A stretch of 64,000 nucleotides of DNA, from assembly GCF_031020795.1 (NCBI RefSeq), contig NZ_JAVHJP010000001.1, forward strand, positions 1 through 64,000, written 5' to 3'. The position numbers were made by a program, and so were the translations under genes. Under the pieces are notes generated by a model that searched no databases, was not told the origin of the DNA, and saw nothing but the letters and a program-made list of their open reading frames with translations. Positions 57,530 to 64,000 of the stretch are shown here, piece by piece (the first letter of the stretch is position 1; each line of letters starts with the position of its first letter). Origin of the DNA: Hydrogenophaga pseudoflava (GTDB lineage Bacteria > Pseudomonadota > Gammaproteobacteria > Burkholderiales > Burkholderiaceae_C).

Positions 57530-59356
57530 ATGAACGCCACCCTGCACACCACCCTCGAGCGCGTCACCCGGCGCATCACCGACCGCAGCGCCGGCCTGCG
57601 CGGCGAATACCTCCAGACCGTCGAGGCCTCGGCCCGGGCCGGCACACAGCGCGCGGGCATGGGCTGCGCCAACATGGCCCACACCACGGCCGCGCTGCCC
57701 GCCAGCGACAAACTGCGCATCCACGCCGAGAAGGCACCGCACCTGGGCGTGGTCACCGCCTACAACGACATGCTCTCGGCCCACCAGCCCTACGAGCACT
57801 ACCCCGAGCTGCTGCGCGCCCACGCCCGCTCGCTCGGCTTTTCGGCACAGGTCGCGGGCGGCGTGCCCGCCATGTGCGACGGCATCACCCAGGGAGCGGC
57901 CGGCATGGAGCTGTCGCTGTTCTCGCGCGACGTGATCGCGCTCTCCACCGCCGTCGCGCTTTCGCACAACGTGTTCGACGCCGCGCTGATGCTCGGCGTG
58001 TGCGACAAGATCGTGCCCGGTCTGTTCATGGGCGCGCTGCAGTTCGGCCACCTCTCCACCGTCTTCGTGCCGGCCGGCCCGATGACTTCCGGTCTTTCGA
58101 ACGACGCCAAGGCCAAGGTGCGCCAGCAGTACGCACAAGGCCTGGTCGGCCGTGACGCGCTGCTGGAGAGCGAGGCCCAGGCCTACCACGCGCCCGGCAC
58201 CTGCACCTTCTACGGCACCGCCAACAGCAACCAGATGCTGATGGAGATCATGGGCCTGCACCTGCCGGGTTCGTCCTTCGTCAACCCGGGCACCGGCCTG
58301 CGCGAGGCGCTGACCAAGGCCGCGATGGACCGCGCATTCGCCAACACCGGCCGCACCGGCCAGCCGGCGATCCGCCTGGCGGACATCGTGACCGAAAAGA
58401 CCATCGTCAACGGCATCGTCGGCCTGCTGGCCACGGGCGGCTCGACCAACCACACCATCCACCTGATCGCGATGGCGCGCGCCGCCGGCATCCTCATCGA
58501 CTGGGACGACTTCGCCGAGCTCTCGGGCGTGGTCCCGCTGCTGGCCCGCGTCTACCCCAACGGCAAGGCCGACGTGAACCACTTCCACGCCGCGGGCGGC
58601 ATGGGCTTCCTGATGCAGGAACTGCTGGCCCACGGCCTGCTGCACGACGACGTGAAGACCGTCATGGGCGAAGGCCTGGCCGCCTACACGCAGGAACCCT
58701 GGATGGACAACGGCGCGCTCGCGTGGCGCCCGGTGCCGAAGGCCAGCGCCGACACGGCCGTGCTGCGCCCGGTCAGCGAGCCCTTCAGCGCCGACGGCGG
58801 CCTGCGCCTGCTGCAGGGCAACCTGGGCCGCAGCGTGGTCAAGGTCTCGGCCGTGGCGCCCGAACACCGCGTGGTGCGCGCGCCCGCCGTGGTGGTGAGC
58901 GACCAGCAGGACCTGCTGGCCCTGTTCAACGCCGGCCAGCTGGAAAAAGACCTGATCGCCGTGGTGCGCTACCAGGGCCCGCGCGCCAATGGCATGCCCG
59001 AACTGCACAAGCTCACGCCGCCGCTGGCGGTGCTGCAGGACAAGGGCTTCAAGGTCGCCCTCGTCACGGACGGCCGCATGAGCGGCGCCTCGGGCAAGGT
59101 CCCGGCCGCCATCCACCTCAGCCCCGAGGCCCTGGCCGACGGCCCGATCGCGCGCGTGATGGACGGCGACATGATCACGCTCGACTGCGAGCGCGGCGTG
59201 CTGGAGGTCGAGGTCGATGCCGCCACCTTCGCGGCCCGCCCGGTGCAGCACCCCGACCTGGCCCACAACGGCCACGGCACCGGCCGCGAACTCTTCGGCC
59301 TGTTCCGCCGCCAGGCCTCCACGCCCGAACAGGGCGCCTCGCCCCTGTTCGGCTGA
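57530..59356 (+). CDS. edd: Phosphogluconate dehydratase
   Basis: The 608-residue IlvD/Edd Fe-S dehydratase has [20 protein letters not shown] and [18 protein letters not shown], cluster Cys in [13 protein letters not shown] and [10 protein letters not shown], then [20 protein letters not shown] and [20 protein letters not shown]. It converts 6-phosphogluconate to KDPG. Two ATGs compete: 57521 would abut the GGAAGGG site with no spacer, while 57530 has a 9-base spacer, so I chose 57530. Compare the arabonate paralogue at 18420-20153, which is shorter and in a different subfamily. Confidence 0.94.
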   Translation: MNATLHTTLERVTRRITDRSAGLRGEYLQTVEASARAGTQRAGMGCANMAHTTAALPASDKLRIHAEKAPHLGVVTAYNDMLSAHQPYEHYPELLRAHARSLGFSAQVAGGVPAMCDGITQGAAGMELSLFSRDVIALSTAVALSHNVFDAALMLGVCDKIVPGLFMGALQFGHLSTVFVPAGPMTSGLSNDAKAKVRQQYAQGLVGRDALLESEAQAYHAPGTCTFYGTANSNQMLMEIMGLHLPGSSFVNPGTGLREALTKAAMDRAFANTGRTGQPAIRLADIVTEKTIVNGIVGLLATGGSTNHTIHLIAMARAAGILIDWDDFAELSGVVPLLARVYPNGKADVNHFHAAGGMGFLMQELLAHGLLHDDVKTVMGEGLAAYTQEPWMDNGALAWRPVPKASADTAVLRPVSEPFSADGGLRLLQGNLGRSVVKVSAVAPEHRVVRAPAVVVSDQQDLLALFNAGQLEKDLIAVVRYQGPRANGMPELHKLTPPLAVLQDKGFKVALVTDGRMSGASGKVPAAIHLSPEALADGPIARVMDGDMITLDCERGVLEVEVDAATFAARPVQHPDLAHNGHGTGRELFGLFRRQASTPEQGASPLFG

Positions 59357-59378
59357 CCCTCATACCACGGATTTCTCC

Positions 59379-60017
59379 ATGACCACCACCTGCTTCACCC
59401 GCCCCGCGTTCACCTCCCGCGTCGTTCCCGTCATCGTGCTGCAGGACCCGGCGCACGCCGTGCCGCTGGCACACGCCCTGCTCGAAGGCGGCATCGACGT
59501 GATGGAGATCACCCTGCGCTCCGACGCCGCACTGAAGTCCATCGAGGCCGTCGCCAAGGCCGTGCCGCAGATGCACACCGGCGCCGGCACGGTGACCCGT
59601 GTCGCCGAGGTGCAGCAGGTGATCGACGCCGGCGCGAGCTTCGCACTCTCGCCCGGTGCCACCGACGCGCTGGTCAGCGCCGTCAAGGCCGCCAACCTGC
59701 CCTTCATCCCCGGCGTGATGACGCCCGGCGAGGTCATGCACCGCCGCGAACAGGGCTTTTCGCTGATGAAGCTCTTCCCCGCGCAGCAGGCCGGCGGCCT
59801 CGGGATGCTCAAGGCGCTGGGCGCACCGATCCCGGACGTGATGTTCTGCCCCACGGGCGGCGTCAGCCCCGAGAACCTCAGGGACTTCCTCAAGCTGCCC
59901 AACGTCGCCATGGCCGGCGGCAGCTGGCTGACCCCGGCCGACGCACTCGCGGCCGGCGACTGGGCGCGCATCACGCGCCTGGCGCGTGAGGCAACCGAAC
60001 TTGCTTCGCAGGTATAA
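59379..60017 (+). CDS. eda: KDPG aldolase
   Basis: The 212-residue class I aldolase has [20 protein letters not shown], the catalytic Glu in [30 protein letters not shown], and the Schiff-base Lys in [25 protein letters not shown] forms the phosphate site. It splits KDPG into pyruvate and glyceraldehyde 3-phosphate, completing the Entner-Doudoroff route. A paralogue, dgoA at 22091-22735, serves the galactonate route. Confidence 0.94.
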   Translation: MTTTCFTRPAFTSRVVPVIVLQDPAHAVPLAHALLEGGIDVMEITLRSDAALKSIEAVAKAVPQMHTGAGTVTRVAEVQQVIDAGASFALSPGATDALVSAVKAANLPFIPGVMTPGEVMHRREQGFSLMKLFPAQQAGGLGMLKALGAPIPDVMFCPTGGVSPENLRDFLKLPNVAMAGGSWLTPADALAAGDWARITRLAREATELASQV

Positions 60018-60053
60018 ACGGGCGGCCACAGAGGCCAGAGAGGAACCACCACC

Positions 60054-61643
60054 ATGACCAATCCCGCCGCCCTGCCCGCCTGGCAGACCCTCACCGAGTT
60101 CGCCGCCCTGCCGCAGCCGCACCTGCGCGAGCGCCTGGCCCAGCCCGGCCGCGATGCGATGCAGGCCGCCGCCGACGGCACCGGCATCCGCCTGGACTAC
60201 ACCCGGCAGGCCTTCGACGGCGCCATTCTGGCCGCCCTGCTGCAGCTGGCGCGCGAAGCGCAGGTCGAAGCGCAGCGCGACGCCATGTTCGCGGGCGAGG
60301 TCATCAACACCAGCGAGCAGCGCGCGGTGCTGCACGTGGCCCTGCGCGGCACGCCCGGCGCCACCGGCGACGACGCTCCCTGGGGCAGCGAGATCCAGCA
60401 ACTCGTTCAGAACGAGCTGGACCGCGTCTGCGCCTTCGCCGAGCGCGTGCGCGCCGGTGAGGTCAAGGGCAGCACCGGCGCCGCCTTCACCGACGTGGTG
60501 AACATCGGCATCGGCGGCTCGGACCTCGGCCCGCGCATGGCCGCCGACGCGCTGGCCCCGCTGTGCAGCGACGGCAAGACCGGCCTGCGCGTGCACTTCG
60601 TCAGCAACCCCGACGCCTGGGCGCTGCACAGCACGCTGCGCGGCCTGGACCCCAAGACCACCCTGGTCATCGTCGCGAGCAAGACCTTCACCACGCAGGA
60701 AACCATGACCAACGCCGCCAGCGCCCGCCGCTGGCTGGAAGACGGTGGCGTCACCGGCGCGGCGCAGAGCGCGCACCTGGTCGCCATCACCGCCGCACCG
60801 CAGAAGTCCAGCGCCGCCGGCTACCCCGCCGAACACACCTTCACCTTCTGGGACTGGGTCGGTGGCCGGTACTCCGTGTGGTCCGCGCTGGGCCTGCCGC
60901 TGGCCATGGCCATCGGCGCAAAAGCCTTCCGCGAATTCCTGGCCGGCGGCCAGGCGATGGACGCGCACTTCCGCTCCGCCCCCCTGGAACAGAACCTGCC
61001 CGTCATCCTGGCGATGAGCGGCGTGTGGAACCGCAACTTCCTCCACTGCCCGACGCAGCTGCTCAGCTGCTACCCCAGCCGCCTGGTGCGCTTCGCGCCC
61101 TTCGTGCAACAGATGGACATGGAGAGTAACGGCAAGCGCACCCACAAGGACGGACAACCCGTGGAGACTGGCACCGGCCCCATTCTCTGGGGCGGCCTGG
61201 GCATCGACGGGCAGCACGCCTACTTCCAGCTGCTGCACCAGGGCACGCACCGCGTGCCGGTGGAGTTCGTCGGCGTCGAGACCGAAGACACGCCGCTGCC
61301 GCTGGCAGCCGAACACCACCGCGTGGTCAACCTCAACCTGCGCGCGCAGTCGCAGGCCCTGGCCGTCGGCCGCAACGCCGCCGACACACTCAAGGCCCTG
61401 ATGGCCGAAGGCCAGACCGCTGAGCAAGCCGCCCCGCTCGTGACCCAGCGCGCTTTTGCGGGCGACGTGCCCAACAGCGTGCTCTGGATCGACCAGCTCA
61501 GCCCGCACCGCCTGGGCGCCCTGATCGCGCTGTACGAACACAAGGTGTTCGTGCAGGCCGCGGTGTGGGGCATCAATGCCTACGACCAGTGGGGCGTGGA
61601 GCTGGGCAAGACCATGGCCAAATCAATGGAAAAGCAAGGCTGA
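60054..61643 (+). CDS. pgi: Glucose-6-phosphate isomerase
   Basis: The 529-residue protein has [20 protein letters not shown], the signature [17 protein letters not shown], and [20 protein letters not shown]. The catalytic residues are expected around [11 protein letters not shown] (Glu) and [11 protein letters not shown] (His). It converts fructose 6-phosphate to glucose 6-phosphate, the step needed to feed fructose into Zwf. It follows eda by 36 bases with a GAGGAACC ribosome site, and its stop shares one base with the start of mgsA. Confidence 0.95.
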   Translation: MTNPAALPAWQTLTEFAALPQPHLRERLAQPGRDAMQAAADGTGIRLDYTRQAFDGAILAALLQLAREAQVEAQRDAMFAGEVINTSEQRAVLHVALRGTPGATGDDAPWGSEIQQLVQNELDRVCAFAERVRAGEVKGSTGAAFTDVVNIGIGGSDLGPRMAADALAPLCSDGKTGLRVHFVSNPDAWALHSTLRGLDPKTTLVIVASKTFTTQETMTNAASARRWLEDGGVTGAAQSAHLVAITAAPQKSSAAGYPAEHTFTFWDWVGGRYSVWSALGLPLAMAIGAKAFREFLAGGQAMDAHFRSAPLEQNLPVILAMSGVWNRNFLHCPTQLLSCYPSRLVRFAPFVQQMDMESNGKRTHKDGQPVETGTGPILWGGLGIDGQHAYFQLLHQGTHRVPVEFVGVETEDTPLPLAAEHHRVVNLNLRAQSQALAVGRNAADTLKALMAEGQTAEQAAPLVTQRAFAGDVPNSVLWIDQLSPHRLGALIALYEHKVFVQAAVWGINAYDQWGVELGKTMAKSMEKQG

Positions 61644-62011
61644 TGCGCATCGCCCTCGTCGCCCACGACCGCAAGAAGGACGACATGGTGGCCCTGGCCA
61701 CCGAGTTCGCTCCCTTGCTGAAGCAGCACACCCTCATGGCCACCGGCACCACCGGTGGGCGGCTGCAGAACGAGGTGGGCCTGACGGTGGAACGCCTGCT
61801 CAGCGGCCCGCTGGGCGGCGATTTACAGATTGGCGCGCGTCTGTCGGTGGGCGAGGTCGACGCGGTGATCTTTCTGCGCGACCCCATGACCGCACAGCCC
61901 CACGAACCCGACATCAACGCCCTGGTGCGCGCCTGCGACGTGCACAACGTGCCGTGTGCGACGAACATTGCGACGGCGCGGATGCTGCTGGGCGAGGTGG
62001 GACGCCGCTGA
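61643..62011 (+). CDS. mgsA: Methylglyoxal synthase
   Basis: The 122-residue protein starts [18 protein letters not shown] with the family His-Asp-x-x-K, and has the phosphate site [30 protein letters not shown] carries the catalytic Asp, and [18 protein letters not shown] the second conserved Asp. It makes methylglyoxal and phosphate from dihydroxyacetone phosphate, relieving phosphosugar accumulation when carbon flux is high. It is translationally coupled to pgi (TGATG), the terminal gene of the operon. It is slightly shorter than the enterobacterial enzyme. Confidence 0.92.
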   Translation: MRIALVAHDRKKDDMVALATEFAPLLKQHTLMATGTTGGRLQNEVGLTVERLLSGPLGGDLQIGARLSVGEVDAVIFLRDPMTAQPHEPDINALVRACDVHNVPCATNIATARMLLGEVGRR

Positions 62012-62042
62012 GCCTCGACGGCGGCGCCCGGCGAAACGGCGC

Positions 62043-62417
62043 TCAGGCCCCGCCGCTGCGGCGGATGCCCTCTTCCAGCACGAAGAACTGCGGGTTGAGG
62101 CTGGCCATCGGCCCGCGCAGCTTCTCCACCTCCGCCGCCGGCGCGTGCACCTCCAGGCGGACGATCTTCGCGATCTTCAGGGCCTCTCCGAGCAGTTCAC
62201 CCACGTTCTGCAGATGGGCCAGCACAGCCGCCGCGTCGTCATAACCCTCGCGGCAGTGGGCGCTGTTCCCGTTGAAGGAGAAGGCGTAGTGCACGCAGCC
62301 GGGCTCGGTGCGGGTCTTCGCCACAAACTGCGGTCCCAGCGCCTTGAACGCGTCGAGCTGGCCGTCCTGGACTTCGAAGTACGGCACCAGGGTGCAGCAG
62401 GTATCGAGGGTGAACAT
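62043..62417 (-). CDS. ABM-like (antibiotic biosynthesis monooxygenase) domain protein
   Basis: The 124-residue protein has a ferredoxin-like alpha-beta dimeric fold: TCCTLVPYFEVQDGQLDAFK, then RTEPGCVHYAFSFNGNSAHC (the pattern of YgiN/ABM quinol monooxygenases) and a helix LAHLQNVGELLGEALKIAKI. The ATG at 62417 has an AAGGAGACAAGG ribosome site. The frame open upstream to 62474 lacks one. It is a cofactor-free monooxygenase or a small binding protein, and the substrate is unknown. It converges on mgsA with a 31-base gap. Confidence 0.75.
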   Translation of the reverse strand: MFTLDTCCTLVPYFEVQDGQLDAFKALGPQFVAKTRTEPGCVHYAFSFNGNSAHCREGYDDAAAVLAHLQNVGELLGEALKIAKIVRLEVHAPAAEVEKLRGPMASLNPQFFVLEEGIRRSGGA

Positions 62418-62475
62418 CCTTGTCTCCTTGTGTCTTGACGGGCGGGTCGCCCGCAAAACATTCTGCACTCGCAAG

Positions 62476-63786
62476 CTATCGGCGTGTTGCCTGCGTCAGG
62501 TTCTCCCGCGCCCGCCCCTCGAACCGCTCCCTGAACCACGCCGTCCCATAGATCACCGGCCGCTTGAGAAACCCCGCCAGCACCTCCTTGCGCTTGCGCC
62601 GGTACAGCCAGCCCGGCACCCAGCGGTACTCCTCGCACACCTGCGCGTCGTACTCGGCAAAGCGCGCCGGGTCGGCACCGAGGATCGCAAGGTCGATGTC
62701 GACCAGCAGGCGCGCGTCATCGTCCACCGGCTCGGCGTCGTGGCAGGTCGCCATGATCAGCGCGTGCACCCGCTGCTGCACATCCCGGCCCGCGCCGGCC
62801 AGCGCGAGCGATTCAACGGCCCAGTCGGCGCTGCGCTGCTCGTTGCCCTTGCCTTGCGGGTCGTAGACCGCGTCGTGGAACCACAGGGCCAGCTCGACCT
62901 CGCCGGGCTGTTGCGCCAGGTCCAGCGCCGGTTCCAGCAAGGCCAGGCATTCGCGCAGGTGTTGCTGCGAGTGGTAGTGGCGATGCGGCTCGGCCCAGGC
63001 GTCCATCAGCTTCTCCCACAGGCCCTCGGGCGCGCTCAGGCCCAGCGCCGCCCAGGCGCGCCGCCAGGAGCGCTGCGGCAAGCCCTCATCGATGAGCGAG
63101 ACACGCCAAAGCCCAGTGGCGGTGGAGGCGAGGTCCAGCGTGTGGGTGTGATGCCCCTCCTGGTTGGCGAGCGCGAGCCTCAGGCTGTGTTGCCCGTCGG
63201 CCCGCTTCGTGACGTGCACTGGCGGACTTGAAGAGGTCAGGGTGCGCAGCAGCGGCGCCGAGGCGGCGCGAGATGGTGAGCCGAGTTCGATCGACACAAC
63301 GCTGCGGAAGCCCGCCGCCTGCTGCAGCGCGCCCTTTCGCTCATCGGGCCACTGCGCCGGGCGCTCGTTCCCGGGCGAGACGAACACCATCGGCAAGGCC
63401 GGGTCGTCACTGGCGCTCGCCACCGGAATGCCGGCTCCGGCGGGCAGGACCTGCGCCAGGTACGGCGGCCGGTAAGCCCAGGTGGGCACGCCCGCGGCGT
63501 CCAGATCGCCACGGACCGCCACCCCGAACGGACAGGCCTGCGTCGAACGCCACTGGCTGCGTTCCCACAGGCGCGTGCGGGCGACGTGCGCACTGCGCGC
63601 CTCGGTCTCGCTGGTGAGCCAGAGCAGTTCGAGGTAGAGGTTGTCGAAGGCGAAGCAGGCGTTGGCCGTGCCCTGCCCCGGGTGCGCGCGACGGTAGGTT
63701 TCACTCAGGCCCAGTCGCCTGAGCGCGCCGATCTCCGAGCCTTCAGGGTCAATGAACAGGAAGATGTGGTCGATGGCCAGGGTCAT
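62476..63786 (-). CDS. VOC (glyoxalase-like) and HD-type hydrolase fusion protein
   Basis: The 436-residue protein has two unrelated domains. The N-terminal part (about 1-210) is a glyoxalase-like domain of the Glyoxalase_3 type: IDHIFLFIDPEGSEIGALRR, TANACFAFDNLYLELLWLTS. The C-terminal part (about 225-436) is a predicted metal-dependent HD hydrolase: RHYHSQQHLRECLALLEPAL (H...H), LALWFHDAVYDPQGKGNEQR (H-D) and LLVDIDLAILGADP (D). The domains are normally separate proteins. Fusion suggests a linked function, but the reaction is unknown. The stretch 210-225 is a likely linker. Confidence 0.8.
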   Translation of the reverse strand: MTLAIDHIFLFIDPEGSEIGALRRLGLSETYRRAHPGQGTANACFAFDNLYLELLWLTSETEARSAHVARTRLWERSQWRSTQACPFGVAVRGDLDAAGVPTWAYRPPYLAQVLPAGAGIPVASASDDPALPMVFVSPGNERPAQWPDERKGALQQAAGFRSVVSIELGSPSRAASAPLLRTLTSSSPPVHVTKRADGQHSLRLALANQEGHHTHTLDLASTATGLWRVSLIDEGLPQRSWRRAWAALGLSAPEGLWEKLMDAWAEPHRHYHSQQHLRECLALLEPALDLAQQPGEVELALWFHDAVYDPQGKGNEQRSADWAVESLALAGAGRDVQQRVHALIMATCHDAEPVDDDARLLVDIDLAILGADPARFAEYDAQVCEEYRWVPGWLYRRKRKEVLAGFLKRPVIYGTAWFRERFEGRARENLTQATRR

Positions 63787-63796
63787 CGCAGGCCGT

Positions 63797-64000
63797 TCAG
63801 AGCAGCGCCTTGGCCGCTTTGATGCGCAACTCCATCGCCACCGACGGGTCGTTCATCACGTCGAGCAGGAACTGGCGCGGGTCGTCGTGGCGTCGCATCG
63901 CGCTGGCCGGTGCGGCCGCCGGGGTCACGACCGCGGGCACCGGCGCCTGCACCGCCGGCAGGAAGGGCGAAGGTTCGGGCGTCAGCCGCGCCACGGCAAT
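63797..64000 (-). CDS. Short hypothetical protein, 5' end outside the window
   Basis: This is a minus-strand frame of 67 codons, open to the window edge, preceded within the window only by a GTG at 63994. The visible part is an Ala/Pro-rich linker followed by DDPRQFLLDVMNDPSVAMEL and RIKAAKALL. This helical motif is seen in small phage-terminase-like and other short proteins. I cannot name a function. It lies 10 bases from the start of the VOC-HD gene and is read in the same direction. Confidence 0.55.
   Translation of the reverse strand: MAVARLTPEPSPFLPAVQAPVPAVVTPAAAPASAMRRHDDPRQFLLDVMNDPSVAMELRIKAAKALL

Overview
The window is high-GC, densely coded, with no tRNA, rRNA, CRISPR array or transposase that I could see. 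Gene content and order (queG next to tsaE-amiC, mutL, miaA, a GbpR/ChvE sugar locus, a zwf-pgl-edd-eda-pgi operon) and a REP-like intergenic element point to a betaproteobacterium of the Burkholderiales, most likely a Comamonadaceae such as a Hydrogenophaga relative. The genus is inference.

Layout. (1) 1-4589: part of an inositol-type locus: a partial TIM-barrel isomerase, a LacI regulator with its own operator, an RpiR regulator, a long palindrome with the GGAA-N6-TTCC core known from rhizobial IolR, then an IolG-like dehydrogenase and a second Gfo/Idh/MocA oxidoreductase. (2) 4549-23899: an oxidative L-arabinose/D-galactose locus. It holds a mutarotase, a lactonase, an SDR sugar dehydrogenase, a GbpR-like LysR regulator, a ketoglutarate-semialdehyde-type dehydrogenase, two interleaved sugar ABC transporters (ytfQ, chvE-gguA-gguB, ytfR-ytfT-yjfF), L-arabonate dehydratase, L-KDA dehydratase, and dgoK-dgoA-dgoD. 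Sugar would be imported, oxidised to the lactone, opened to the aldonate and dehydrated. The C5 branch then leads to alpha-ketoglutarate and the C6 branch to pyruvate plus glyceraldehyde 3-phosphate. (3) 23922-26428: an Mla-like lipid transport operon (MlaE, MCE protein, lipoprotein) with no ATPase gene beside it. (4) 26537-33952: an accessory island. A secreted RHS protein with a variable tip is followed by a small AT-rich gene, a displaced and frameshifted RHS end with a second tip, a Sel1-repeat gene, a third RHS scrap, and an MntA antitoxin whose HepT partner is truncated. (5) 33966-49352: housekeeping genes: DUF2798 protein, CYTH-CHAD protein, queG, tsaE, amiC, a lipoprotein, DedA, mutL, an ABC-2 exporter with its HlyD-like adaptor, an alpha/beta hydrolase, a Bcr/CflA-type MFS, miaA and an orphan LolD-like ATPase. 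(6) 49349-62011: fructose-type uptake and Entner-Doudoroff catabolism. frcB-frcC-frcA, a FucU/RbsD mutarotase and a ROK regulator run on the minus strand. A divergent PfkB kinase is followed by a HexR-like operator and zwf-pgl-edd-eda-pgi-mgsA. (7) 62043-64000: an ABM-like monooxygenase, an unusual VOC-HD fusion, and an edge-truncated gene.

The sugar regions form a connected scheme. Fructose (FrcBCA plus kinase) gives fructose 6-phosphate, Pgi gives glucose 6-phosphate, and Zwf-Pgl-Edd-Eda gives pyruvate and glyceraldehyde 3-phosphate. Pentose and galactose are handled by the parallel non-phosphorylating dehydratase routes. Candidate operators for LacI, RpiR/IolR, GbpR, a TetR-like factor, ROK/FrcR and HexR can be read directly from the intergenic DNA. 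The least explained material is the RHS island, the nested transporter arrangement, the two tandem palindromes before the DUF2798 gene, and the VOC-HD fusion.
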